NCBI GenBank assembly: GCA_035295745.1 | Contig: DATGIL010000039.1 | Span: 1 to 64,000 of the forward strand | Source of the DNA: JAIQFL01 sp035295745 | Lineage (GTDB): Bacteria; Acidobacteriota; Terriglobia; Bryobacterales; Bryobacteraceae | Reading direction: 5' to 3' | Length of the DNA: 64,000 nt | Part shown: positions 49,295 through 57,918 of the stretch, piece by piece | How positions within the stretch are numbered: the stretch's first letter is position 1 | Layout of the letters: the number at the start of each line of letters is the position of its first letter | The notes under the pieces: model-generated | Database searches by the model: none | What the model was told of the DNA's origin: nothing | The model's input: only the letters and a program-made list of their open reading frames with translations | Program-made: the position numbers and the translations under genes

Positions 49295-51226
49295 ATGAAT
49301 ATCGAAATCACCCTGCCCGACGGCAGTAAGCAGTCGGTGCCAGAGGGTAGCAGCCCACTCGACGTTGCCAAATCGATCAGTCCTCGACTGGCCGACGCCG
49401 CGATTGTCGCCAAAGTAGATGGCGAGCTCTACGATCTCACCCGCCCGCTCGAAAAGGACGCCACCCTCCAAATCCTCACGACGAAGGACCCCGAGGCCCT
49501 TCCGGTCTACCGCCATTCCACCGCACACCTGTTAGCCGCGGCGGTGCTCGAGCTGTTTCCCGAGACTCAACTCGGCATCGGGCCGCCCATCGACAGCGGT
49601 TTCTACTACGATTTCGATCGCGCCACTCCGTTCACTCCCGACGATCTGGAGAAGATCGAACAGAAGATGTGGGAGATTCAGAAGCGGCGCCTGCCTTACG
49701 AGCGCGTCTACACACAGAAGGCAGAGGGATTGCGCAAATACGCCGATGCCTGGATGAAATGCGAGTTGATCGACGAGCGCGCCGGCGAAGTCTTCACCGA
49801 GTACACGCTGGGGCCGAAGTTCATCGACTTCTGCAAGGGTCCGCACGTGCCCGACACGTCGCGTCTGAAGGCGTTCAAGTTGCTCTCCATCGCCGGCGCC
49901 TACTGGAAAGGCGACGAGCACAACAAGCAGCTGCAACGCATCTACGGAACTGCCTTCTTCAGCCAGAAGGACCTGGACGAACACCTCAAGCAGATCGAAG
50001 AGGCCAAGAAGCGCGATCATCGCAAGCTCGGCAAAGAGTTGGACCTGTTCAGTATTCAGGAGCTTGGCGGCCCTGGCCTGATCTTCTTCCATCCCAAGGG
50101 CGGCATTATTCGCAAAGAGATTGAAGACTGGATGCGCGACCAGTACCTGAAGCGCGGCTATTCGCTGGTCTACACGCCGCACGTGGCGCGCTTCGATCTT
50201 TGGAAGACCTCGGGCCACGCAGGCTTCTATGCCAACAATATGTTCTCGCGCATGGAGCTGGACGACGCCGAGTATCAGCTCAAGCCGATGAACTGCCCGT
50301 TCCACATCCTCATCTACGCCGACCGGCAGCACAGCTATCGCGAACTACCGGTGCGTCTGGGCGAACTCGGCACGGTGTATCGGTACGAACGCTCCGGCGT
50401 GCTGGCCGGGCTGTTCCGCGTCCGCGGCTTCACCCAGGACGACGCGCACATCTTCTGCACGCCCGATCAGATCGAGAACGAAATCGTGGCGTGTCTACAG
50501 TTCGCGGTGGATACGCTCACTACCTACGGATTCGAGAAGTACACCGCGGAACTCTCCACCTGGGACGGCGGCGCCAGCGGCAAATACGACGGCACTCCCG
50601 ATCAATGGCAGCTTGGCGAAAGTGCGCTACGGCGCGCCTGTGAGCGGCTCAAGATCGACGCGAAGGTGATTCCCGACGAGGCGGCCTTCTACGGTCCGAA
50701 GATCGACGTCAAGCTGGTGGACGCGATTGGCCGCCCGTGGCAGCTCTCCACCGTACAATTCGATTTCACGTTGCCCCGCCGCTTCGGACTCGAGTACATT
50801 GCCGAGGATGGAAAGGCGCACCAGCCGCTGATGGTGCATCGCGCACTCTATGGCTCCATCGAGCGGTTCTTCGGAATCCTCATCGAAAACTATGCCGGCG
50901 CGTTTCCGGTGTGGCTTTCCCCAGTTCAGGCCATCGTGCTGCCGATTACGGACCGGCAGACGGAATATGCGCAGAAGGTGCAGCAGACACTGGATGCGGC
51001 GGGCATTCGCGCCACCGTGGACGAGCGAAACGAGAAGGTGAATTTCAAGATTCGCGAGGCCCAATTGCAGAAGATTCCCTACATGCTCGTCGTCGGCGAA
51101 CGAGAGCAGGAAAACGCGGAAGTGGCCGTGCGCAATCGCAAACATGGAGTTCAGGGCACCAAGACGGTCGACGCCTTTATCGCGGAAATCAAGGCCCTGA
51201 TCGCCTCGAAGGCCGTCTCTGAGTAA
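49295..51226 (+). CDS. thrS: Threonyl-tRNA synthetase
   Basis: A 643-residue class II synthetase charging tRNA-Thr. Domain order is standard: TGS domain (about 1-62, ITLPDGSKQSVPEGSSPLDV), editing domain with HSTAHLLAAAV, catalytic core with zinc ligands in MNCPFHI, DDAHIFC and MVHRALYGS, motif 2 RVRGFTQDDAH, FYGPKIDVKL, and a C-terminal anticodon domain (VWLSPVQAIVLPITDRQ to the end). Editing of mischarged Ser-tRNA is expected. The stop codon overlaps the start of the PilZ gene (TAATG). infC, which often follows thrS, is not here. Confidence 0.97.
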   Translation: MNIEITLPDGSKQSVPEGSSPLDVAKSISPRLADAAIVAKVDGELYDLTRPLEKDATLQILTTKDPEALPVYRHSTAHLLAAAVLELFPETQLGIGPPIDSGFYYDFDRATPFTPDDLEKIEQKMWEIQKRRLPYERVYTQKAEGLRKYADAWMKCELIDERAGEVFTEYTLGPKFIDFCKGPHVPDTSRLKAFKLLSIAGAYWKGDEHNKQLQRIYGTAFFSQKDLDEHLKQIEEAKKRDHRKLGKELDLFSIQELGGPGLIFFHPKGGIIRKEIEDWMRDQYLKRGYSLVYTPHVARFDLWKTSGHAGFYANNMFSRMELDDAEYQLKPMNCPFHILIYADRQHSYRELPVRLGELGTVYRYERSGVLAGLFRVRGFTQDDAHIFCTPDQIENEIVACLQFAVDTLTTYGFEKYTAELSTWDGGASGKYDGTPDQWQLGESALRRACERLKIDAKVIPDEAAFYGPKIDVKLVDAIGRPWQLSTVQFDFTLPRRFGLEYIAEDGKAHQPLMVHRALYGSIERFFGILIENYAGAFPVWLSPVQAIVLPITDRQTEYAQKVQQTLDAAGIRATVDERNEKVNFKIREAQLQKIPYMLVVGEREQENAEVAVRNRKHGVQGTKTVDAFIAEIKALIASKAVSE

Positions 51227-51555
51227 TGGAGGAGCGGCGTTCCGAACCACGGTATCTGTGCTCCGAGCTGGTGAGGGTGGTTGCTCCTGGCTCGGATGCG
51301 GTTCCGATCGAGACCGTCGCCAATCTGGAAGACATCTCTCCGTCGGGCGCCTGCCTGCAGGTAGAGGACGCGCTTGCAGTTGGGACTGACATTGAAATCG
51401 TCTGTTCCGCTTGCCGATTGAAGGGAAAGGTGCGCTACTGCCGGTTTGTGGAGATCGGATATGACGTCGGCGTGCAGTTGACTCCGCGTGAGTCATGGGA
51501 TCGGCGGCAGTTCGAGCCCGAACATCTGTTGGACATCCCCGTCAAGGGCGTGTAG
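51226..51555 (+). CDS. PilZ-domain protein
   Basis: A 109-residue single-domain protein beginning at the ATG that overlaps the thrS stop. The N-terminus EERRSEPRYLCSELV contains the RxxxR-type element, and DISPSGACLQVEDAL the D/NxSxxG element, that bind cyclic di-GMP in canonical PilZ proteins. The rest is a small beta-barrel (CRLKGKVRYCRFVEIGYDVGVQL). It could be a c-di-GMP receptor, or an atypical one. Coupling to thrS may be incidental. Confidence 0.88.
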   Translation: MEERRSEPRYLCSELVRVVAPGSDAVPIETVANLEDISPSGACLQVEDALAVGTDIEIVCSACRLKGKVRYCRFVEIGYDVGVQLTPRESWDRRQFEPEHLLDIPVKGV

Positions 51556-51564
51556 CTGTTGTTC

Positions 51565-51618
51565 GTGGCGCAAACACTCTTGTTTGCCGCGTCGACACTC
51601 CTGTCGACGCTTTTCGGG
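51565..51618 (-). repeat. Two-hairpin palindromic element, copy E (variant stem)
   Basis: On the minus strand stem 1 is GCGTCGACA, loop GGAG, TGTCGACGC, so both arms differ compensatorily from copies C and D. The second hairpin reads GCAAACA, loop AGAG, TGTTTGC. It is downstream of the PilZ gene and faces copy F. Confidence 0.9.
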
Positions 51619-51708
51619 ATCTCGCCAATTCCGTAGCTGTCTCTAACATTCCCGCGGATAAGCCCTGTTGGCAGATGCCAGCGTCAAGAAAGCCTCGGTG
51701 GATTAGCC

Positions 51709-51773
51709 TTGGGTGGACATCCGAAACGCGTCGACAGGAGTGTCGACGCGGCAAACAGGAGTGTTCGCGCCAC
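51709..51773 (+). repeat. Two-hairpin palindromic element, copy F (variant stem)
   Basis: Leader ttgggtggacatccgaaac, stem 1 GCGTCGACA, loop GGAG, TGTCGACGC, then GCAAACA, loop GGAG, TGTTCGC, GCCAC. It is in the opposite orientation to copy E, 90 bp away, between convergent genes. Confidence 0.9.
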
Positions 51774-51802
51774 CTCTCGTTCGGCCTTCCGCGTGTGGGG
51801 CG

Positions 51803-52846
51803 TTACTGCTTTTTCGGTGGGTCCGCCTGCTTCTTTTGTCCACCGCGGAAACGCGGCGCGCGCGGCACGGGCTTCGCGCTGGCCATCTCCACGTAGGTGT
51901 GAATCACCTTCTCTTTTTGAGCCGGATCCGGGACCAGGTAACGATGCTTGCCCTCGGCAGACGGAGTGAACTTCGTCCGGCCGTCTTCCAGCACGCTGAT
52001 TGTCCCGGGGTCCGACAGCTTGAAGAAGCCGTCGGGATGCACGGCATACAACATCGCCGCCATCGCCGGCACTGGTGCGTCGTAGGGCATCTTCTGAAAA
52101 GCGCGATACGAGTCCACCACGGGATGATCGGGCGACCAGGCGAAGTCCTTCTCGATGCTGGAGCCGGGGAATGGCAGCAGCGCGCCGATCTCTGCGCCCG
52201 CCGCCACGATGGGCGTAGGCCACTCCGCGAACAAGCGCTTCGCCGAGGCCATATCGGCCTTGACGTTGAAGTCCGCGCGGCCCTCCGGGTACGAACCCGC
52301 GGCGACCGCCAGGAGTTTTACCTTGCGTTTGATCAAGTCCACGGAACCCGGCAGATCGAGCACCCTCACCAGGTTGGTCGCGGGACCGGCCAAGACCACC
52401 TCGCAGTTTTCGTCATTCTGCGCGGTGAAGGCATTGCGGATCAGCGCCACCGGGTCGGCGGTGTCGTTCATCTTTACGATGGTGTGACTGTACACCAGCT
52501 TGCCGTCGGAGTTCTTTTTTTCGAGTACCGCCTTCAGGACCGGCGTGTCTTCGGCCATCTTGCCGTTGTCCGTCATGCCGATCGGAGGGGCGGGACGCTG
52601 GAAGGCGGCGAAGGGAGTGCCGGCCTGCGGCGGAGGACCGGCGTAAAATTTCGCGAGTGCATCGCAAAATGCCGCGGCGCGTATAGTGGACTTGGTAGTG
52701 CTCGTGGAGATCAGCCGCGCTTCGCCTTTGCCCTCGAAACCGTAGAGCATAGCGAGCGCCAGGACGTCATCGATCCCGTTGCCAAGGTCCGAATCGAAGA
52801 CGATCCCGACTGGCGGCTTCCCTTGTCCTGGAAACTGAAAAGGCAT
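51803..52846 (-). CDS. Nucleoside hydrolase-like protein
   Basis: A 347-residue member of the inosine-uridine nucleoside hydrolase superfamily. The calcium-binding aspartate cluster is visible as FDSDLGNGIDDVLAL (D18, D20, D26, D27), followed by EVVLAGPATNLVRVL, which matches the family's conserved region, and SPDHPVVDSYRAF. It should cleave N-glycosidic bonds of nucleosides or related ribosides; many acidobacterial and planctomycete members are exported and of unknown specificity. Here no signal peptide is seen after the ATG at 52846, although relatives often have one; start or genuine loss is undecided. The C-terminus is rich in Lys/Pro (GGQKKQADPPKKQ). Confidence 0.85.
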   Translation of the reverse strand: MPFQFPGQGKPPVGIVFDSDLGNGIDDVLALAMLYGFEGKGEARLISTSTTKSTIRAAAFCDALAKFYAGPPPQAGTPFAAFQRPAPPIGMTDNGKMAEDTPVLKAVLEKKNSDGKLVYSHTIVKMNDTADPVALIRNAFTAQNDENCEVVLAGPATNLVRVLDLPGSVDLIKRKVKLLAVAAGSYPEGRADFNVKADMASAKRLFAEWPTPIVAAGAEIGALLPFPGSSIEKDFAWSPDHPVVDSYRAFQKMPYDAPVPAMAAMLYAVHPDGFFKLSDPGTISVLEDGRTKFTPSAEGKHRYLVPDPAQKEKVIHTYVEMASAKPVPRAPRFRGGQKKQADPPKKQ

Positions 52847-52910
52847 CTATTCGTTTGCCTCGTCGCAAAAACGTTCACTTTCTGTCGGCGTCGAATCTTG
52901 CAAACACCCC

Positions 52911-52961
52911 GAGAAGCGTCGAGATGAGTCTCGACGTGGCAAACAGGAGTGTTTGCGCCAC
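52911..52961 (+). repeat. Two-hairpin palindromic element, copy G
   Basis: Stem 1 GCGTCGAGA, loop TGAG, TCTCGACGT, then GGCAAACA, loop GGAG, TGTTTGCGCC. It ends 9 bp beyond the stop of the DUF1552 gene, in the 124-bp gap before the nucleoside hydrolase-like gene. Confidence 0.88.
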
Positions 52962-52970
52962 GTGTGCCGA

Positions 52971-54320
52971 TTACCCAATGTCCGCCAGATTCACCTGGCC
53001 CGTGGCATCGCCGAAGTGCTCCATGTGCACGCCCATCCGCTCCATCATCGACAGGTGCAGATTGCACATGGGAGTCTCCTTGCGATAGACCACGCGGCGG
53101 CCCGTCTTGATCGTATTGCCGCCCTTGCCCGCGATCAGCGTCGGCAGATCTTCATGCAGGTGACGATTGCCGTCCGACAGTCCGGCGCCGTACACCAGCA
53201 TCATGTTGTCGAGCAGTGCGCGATCGCCTTCCTTGATTGACTTCAGCTTCTCCACCCAGGTCGCCATCTGCTGCACGTGATAGGTGTTGATGCGGGTGAC
53301 CTTCTCGATCAGTTCCGGCTTCCCCTGGTGGTGCGTGCAGGGATGGTGACCGTCGGCGATGTCCAACTCGCGATATGGACGCGAGGTGCCTTCGCGCGTC
53401 ATCAGGAACGTCACGACGCGCGTCAGATCGGCCTGGAAGGCGATCGTGATCATGTCGGTCATCAGCTTGAAGTGCTCCGAGAAGTCGGAGGGGATGCCGT
53501 AGGGCTTCTCCATGTGCGGATCGACTTGCGCGTTGGTCTTCTCCGCTTTATCGATCTGCCGCTCCACTTCACGGATGGACGACAGGTACTCGTCGAGCTT
53601 CCGTTTGTCCGTGGGCCCGAGATTGGCTTCGAGCCGCCGCGTGTCCTCATTCACGAAATCCAGAATGCTGCGGCGGTAATCGGCCTGACGCGCGCGCGCT
53701 TGTGCGTTCAGCACGCGGCCATTGCCAAACAGGCGTTCAAACAGAGCGCGCGGATCGAGAATCGGCGGCAGGGGCTGCGTGTCGCTCTTCCATGCCAGAT
53801 TGTTGGTGTAGGCGCAGGAGTAGCCGGAGTCGCAGTCGCCGGCCTGGCGCGCGTCTTCCATGCCCACTTCGAGCGACGGGAAGCGCGTTTGATCGCCCAT
53901 GTGCCTGGCGACGATCTGGTCGCACGAGACACCCGCCTTGATGTCCACCATGGTCTTCTTGACCTGGATGCCGGTGAGGTAGGAGCCCGAGCAGCGCCCG
54001 TGATCGCCCGCGCCATCCAGCAGAGCGCGGCCCGTGTTGTGGGTCAAGTTACCCAGCAGGAGGAGGTCGTCCTTGTAAGGTTCGAGTGGCTTCAGAATCC
54101 GCGGCAACTGGGTGAGCTTGCCTTCGTAGTCGGGATTCCAATCATTCATGATGATCCCGTTGGGCACGTAGGCGAACGCCATCCGGACGGGCGCTTTCAC
54201 TGCCCTTGCCTGGCTGAAGGCCAGAGCCGGCACCATCGCGTCGAGGAAGGGCAGTCCAACCGCCGCTCCCATACCTCGCAGAAAGGTCCTTCGAGGAAGG
54301 GTCTTTCGGGTGATCATCAT
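52971..54320 (-). CDS. DUF1552 family exported protein
   Basis: A 449-residue protein with a twin-arginine signal (KTLPRRTFLRGMGAAVGLPFLDAMVPAL). The body matches DUF1552: RMAFAYVPNGIIMNDWNP, DHGRCSGSYLTG, SIREVERQIDKAEK, and TREGTSRPYRELDIADGHHPCTHHQG. These proteins share features with the sulfatase/DUF1501 superfamily and are nearly always encoded next to DUF1592 proteins, with unknown function. The ATG overlaps the stop of the DUF1592 gene by 4 bp (ATGA), so the pair is translationally coupled. Confidence 0.93.
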   Translation of the reverse strand: MMITRKTLPRRTFLRGMGAAVGLPFLDAMVPALAFSQARAVKAPVRMAFAYVPNGIIMNDWNPDYEGKLTQLPRILKPLEPYKDDLLLLGNLTHNTGRALLDGAGDHGRCSGSYLTGIQVKKTMVDIKAGVSCDQIVARHMGDQTRFPSLEVGMEDARQAGDCDSGYSCAYTNNLAWKSDTQPLPPILDPRALFERLFGNGRVLNAQARARQADYRRSILDFVNEDTRRLEANLGPTDKRKLDEYLSSIREVERQIDKAEKTNAQVDPHMEKPYGIPSDFSEHFKLMTDMITIAFQADLTRVVTFLMTREGTSRPYRELDIADGHHPCTHHQGKPELIEKVTRINTYHVQQMATWVEKLKSIKEGDRALLDNMMLVYGAGLSDGNRHLHEDLPTLIAGKGGNTIKTGRRVVYRKETPMCNLHLSMMERMGVHMEHFGDATGQVNLADIG

Positions 54321-56686
54321 TTCTGAGCTACCTCCTTAGGTTTTGCCTTGCTTTGCGTGGTGATGGATTCGCCGCGCCGCATCTGGAACGGCGCACTCTT
54401 CACGATCTCGTAGATGGCCGTCTGGAACGGATACCCATCCGCCGCCAGTTTCTTGCCGATTTCGTCGATGGATCGCCGGTCGTAAGGCTCCAACCCCCGG
54501 CCCAAGCTGTAAATCATCAGCTTCTCGATCACGCAGTGTGCGAATTGCGGAAGCTGCGACGTGAGCACATCTCGCATCTCTGCCGGAGTCGTGAACGTCT
54601 TGCCGTTGGGCAGCGTGCCGCTCGAATCAACCGGGAACTTGCCATCCAGAGTCCGCCAACGTCCGATGCCGTCGTAATTCTCGAGCCCGAACCCGAGCGG
54701 GTCCATCTTCGAATGGCACGATGCGCAGACTGCGTTCGAACGGTGCTTCTCCATCTGCTGCCGCAGAGACAGCGTGGTGCCCACCGCGGCCTCATCGAGC
54801 AGTGGCACATCGGCTGGTGGCGGAGGAGGCGGCGCCCCCAGAATCTCCTGCAGAATATACTTGCCGCGAATCACCACCGAGGTGCGCGTGGGATAGCTGG
54901 AAACCGTCAGCACACTGGCCTGGCTTAGGATGCCGCCACGCTGATCGGTGGTCAGATCGACTCTTCGGAAGTCTGGCCCCGTCACACCTTCGATGCCGTA
55001 GTACTTGGCCATTCGTTCGTTGAGGAACGAGTACTTGGCATTCAGAAAGTCCGTCATCGGGCGATTTTCGCGCAGGATGTAGTCGAAGAACATGCGCGTC
55101 TCGGTGCGCATCGCTTCGCGCAACTCGGGACCCCAGTCTGGGAACTTCTGCGGATCGGGCTTCACGACGTCCAAATTTCGAATCTCGAGCCACTGGGCCG
55201 CGAAGTTGTCGGCCAGGGCGGACGATCGGGGATCGCCGAGCATGCGCTTCACCTGCGCGTCGAGCACGCCGGGATTGCGCAGTTTGTTGGCCTCCGCCAA
55301 ACCTACCAGTTCGTCATCCGGCATCGAACTCCACAGGAAGTAGCTGAGGCGTGACGCCAATTCCACGTCGGAGACGGGATGCACGGCCGTGGGATCGATG
55401 GGATTCGGGTCGTGCTCAATGCGGAAGAGGAAGTTCGGCGAGACCAGCATCGCTTGCAGCGCCAACTGAATCCCCTGCTCGGTGGATTGCCCATGTGCCT
55501 TCGCAATTCCTACGAATTTCGTGAGCGAAGCTACTTCGGCTCGCGTCACAGGGCGGCGATAGGCGTGATGCGCGAGGTTCGTGATGATCTTGTCGACGCA
55601 GGCAGGGCCGGAATTCGGATCGCAAATCAGGATCTTGGCGCGGCTGGCGGGTTCATCCTTCGGCTTGAACGGGCCGATGAAGGTCATCGCATCCAAAAAC
55701 TTGTTGGCCTTGCGATTGTAGAGATCCTTTTGCGGGACGGTCTTGACGAAGGGATCGTCAATGAAGCCCACCCGAAAGACATGATCGCCTTCCGGAAGCA
55801 GCAGCCGGATATCCTCTTCCGAGTACGGGTCGAAATACACCAGCCCGGACGGCTTCGTCTCCACCATTTTCGTGGTGAGAAGCTTGCCATCCATCCAGAA
55901 TCCGAGTTTCACCGGCTTGGCGTCGGCCGGACGCTCACCGGGAAGCGCGAAGCGGATGGTGTACTCGCCGTCGAAATCGATGCGGTGGGTGGCTTCGATG
56001 GTGCTGGAGTCGACGCGGCGGATGCGCTTATCGCGGTTGTGATACATCACTTCGATCGGCTTCGGCAGCGGATCGGCGGCGACCGCGCGCGAAGCGATGC
56101 GTTCGGCGGCGGCGACGTATTTCTCCATCAGGACCGGCGAAATGGTCAGAATTTCGCCGATGTTATCGAAGCCCTCTCCGGAGTCGTCGGTGGGGAAATC
56201 CTTCTGCGCGCGAAACTCCACGCCCAGAAGGTCGCGGATGGTGTTGGCGTATTCGTTGCGATTCAGGCGATGCGCCACTACACGGCCCGGGTCCGGTTTG
56301 GTGCTGCGATCGATGCGATCGAGTTCGCCCTGGATGTACTTCACCAACGTATCGATCTCAGCTTCCGATCGCGGAACACCTTTGGGCGGCATCTCGCCGC
56401 TGCGCAGACGCCGCAAGATGTGGTCCCACCCGTCGCGCTGGTCGATTACGGAAGAGGGTGCGAGAAACGCCGCCGCATCGAAACCACCCGACGCGAACTG
56501 GCTGTTGTGACACTGCGTACAGGTGTTGCTCAGTACTGGATTGACGGCCTTTCCGAAAGCTGCGGCGCTAGGAGGCTGCGGCGCACCAGCGTTAGGAGGG
56601 GGCGTGTTCGCTGCTGGAGGGTTCGCTGCAACCAGAATTACGGCTGTCGATGCCACGAGAATCAGACCGCGAAGGTCGGCGCGCAT
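54317..56686 (-). CDS. DUF1592-family multidomain protein with haem-binding motifs
   Basis: A protein of about 789 residues, using ATG 56686, which opens a signal sequence (MRADLRGLILVASTAVILVAA) just after an aggagggg ribosome-binding site; ATG 56698 is possible. The N-terminus has a c-type haem motif CTQCH (56-60). DUF1587 (VAHRLNRNEYANTIRDLLG), DUF1595 (about 350-430), DUF1592 (ELASRLSYFLWSSMPDDELV), DUF1588 (RRVDLTTDQRGGILSQASVL) and DUF1585 follow in order, with CASCHSKMDPLGFGLENYD giving a second CxxCH. The set is typical of planctomycete and acidobacterial redox-linked envelope proteins. It is the first gene of an operon with DUF1552. Substrate unknown. Confidence 0.92.
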   Translation of the reverse strand: MRADLRGLILVASTAVILVAANPPAANTPPPNAGAPQPPSAAAFGKAVNPVLSNTCTQCHNSQFASGGFDAAAFLAPSSVIDQRDGWDHILRRLRSGEMPPKGVPRSEAEIDTLVKYIQGELDRIDRSTKPDPGRVVAHRLNRNEYANTIRDLLGVEFRAQKDFPTDDSGEGFDNIGEILTISPVLMEKYVAAAERIASRAVAADPLPKPIEVMYHNRDKRIRRVDSSTIEATHRIDFDGEYTIRFALPGERPADAKPVKLGFWMDGKLLTTKMVETKPSGLVYFDPYSEEDIRLLLPEGDHVFRVGFIDDPFVKTVPQKDLYNRKANKFLDAMTFIGPFKPKDEPASRAKILICDPNSGPACVDKIITNLAHHAYRRPVTRAEVASLTKFVGIAKAHGQSTEQGIQLALQAMLVSPNFLFRIEHDPNPIDPTAVHPVSDVELASRLSYFLWSSMPDDELVGLAEANKLRNPGVLDAQVKRMLGDPRSSALADNFAAQWLEIRNLDVVKPDPQKFPDWGPELREAMRTETRMFFDYILRENRPMTDFLNAKYSFLNERMAKYYGIEGVTGPDFRRVDLTTDQRGGILSQASVLTVSSYPTRTSVVIRGKYILQEILGAPPPPPPADVPLLDEAAVGTTLSLRQQMEKHRSNAVCASCHSKMDPLGFGLENYDGIGRWRTLDGKFPVDSSGTLPNGKTFTTPAEMRDVLTSQLPQFAHCVIEKLMIYSLGRGLEPYDRRSIDEIGKKLAADGYPFQTAIYEIVKSAPFQMRRGESITTQSKAKPKEVAQK

Positions 56687-56719
56687 ACCCCTCCTCATAC
56701 TGTTATAAGCGAACCGCAA

Positions 56720-57066
56720 TGTCTTAATGTTACTGCAAACGCGGGAGAAACGGACCTAACGAAGTGTAGGGCGATGAACTGAATAGGCACCACGCTGACG
56801 TGGTGGGATCCGAATTGGGAGTATGGGCTTCCGGCGCACCGTTTCAGCACCCGAATTCGCCTTAAATTCTTACGATGAGGTGCTCGATCGGTTGAGCAGG
56901 AGTGTCGATGGACGCGTCTTGCAAGCGCAGCACCTGGCTCACTGGTACGTACCAGAGGCAACACCGTATGTTATACGCCAGAACACCCACGCCCTCTAAA
57001 TGATTGATCACCGCATGCGCCCTCCGCGGCGCATCTGTTTGAGCGTGAGGAGTCGCCGTCCTCTTC
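56720..57066. other. Intergenic region with a strong hairpin
   Basis: About 350 bp between the DUF1592 gene start and the lectin-like gene end. It carries a perfect hairpin CACCACG, loop CTGA, CGTGGTG (56788-56805). No convincing gene: a frame at 56695-56964 lacks any recognisable content. Confidence 0.5.
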
Positions 57067-57690
57067 CTATGGCGTGATCGTCAAATCCGCGAAATAGCCC
57101 TCAGTGCCGGGTCCGACCCACAGCGCCACGCCCCCTTCCGAATCGCCCAGTTTCATATCATTGACGATGAGGCACGGTTGCTCCGCGCCGTGAACATAGA
57201 GACGAGCCTTGGTTCCCTCGATGACGATTTTGTACTTGGTCCATACGCCCGGCTGCAGGTCGACGTAGGATTCGTATTTCTCAGGCGAGTCCCGTCGCAG
57301 GCGGTCGAAATCGTAGCCCGGCTGTGAGCCGTATTGAACCGAGTGGTTGCGGCGTACCTGGTCGTCTGCCCGTCCGTTGGTCGGGCGCAGATAGATGTAT
57401 TCGTATCGATCGCCTTGCATCCGGAACGCGATACCGATGAATCCGCGGGCCGCGGGCCCCGCATTGGCGGCAGGCTTCCCCGCGAGGGACACCTCAATGG
57501 TGCCGTTGTGAAAACGTTTTCCCTTAAGAACGGCGAACGAATTACCATTCTGCGCGTCTGGCGCCGCGTCGAGTCGAATCGCGTGCTTTCCTTCGTATTG
57601 GACGCTCGATACACCCGCGGCGTGCGCTTCCAGTTGATCCAAAGTTTGCGACCATAGGGGCGCTGCCAGCAGAATGAGTAGATATTTCAT
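57067..57690 (-). CDS. Secreted concanavalin A-like lectin/glucanase-fold protein
   Basis: A 207-residue protein with a Sec signal (MKYLLILLAAPLWSQ). The mature part is a beta-jelly-roll resembling DUF1080/LamG modules: GKRFHNGTIEVSLAGK, RGFIGIAFRMQGDRYEYIYLR, WTKYKIVIEGTKARLYV, and GVALWVGPGTEGYFADLTI. Such domains bind or cleave carbohydrates; no catalytic pair is clear, so carbohydrate binding is the safer guess. It is a single gene, divergent from the RND system. Confidence 0.8.
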   Translation of the reverse strand: MKYLLILLAAPLWSQTLDQLEAHAAGVSSVQYEGKHAIRLDAAPDAQNGNSFAVLKGKRFHNGTIEVSLAGKPAANAGPAARGFIGIAFRMQGDRYEYIYLRPTNGRADDQVRRNHSVQYGSQPGYDFDRLRRDSPEKYESYVDLQPGVWTKYKIVIEGTKARLYVHGAEQPCLIVNDMKLGDSEGGVALWVGPGTEGYFADLTITP

Positions 57691-57832
57691 GCTTGAGACC
57701 ATTAGACGCGCCTGTTGATCCTTGGTATCGCGGCTCTTTAGCCGGGGGCGGCCAGGTCAGGCGAGGGGTTGCAACGCGCTCAGTTAGTTGAGGCGAAATT
57801 GTTTTCAATTCTTCAAAACAAGCGTCAGAATA

Positions 57833-57893
57833 GTAGACATACGAAAAGCGTCGAGAAGAGTCTCGACGCGGCAAACAGAAGTGTTTGCGCCAC
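57833..57893 (+). repeat. Two-hairpin palindromic element, copy H
   Basis: Stem 1 GCGTCGAGA, loop AGAG, TCTCGACGC, then GCAAACA, loop GAAG, TGTTTGC, GCCAC. It is the only copy in a divergent promoter region, between the lectin-like gene and the RND permease gene. Confidence 0.88.
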
Positions 57894-57918
57894 GCCTGTC
57901 CCCAAACACTGCCATGTA

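Noticed and set aside
56695..56964. An 89-codon minus-strand frame upstream of the DUF1592 gene
   Set aside because: Crosses the hairpin at 56788-56805 and overlaps the DUF1592 start; no recognisable content.
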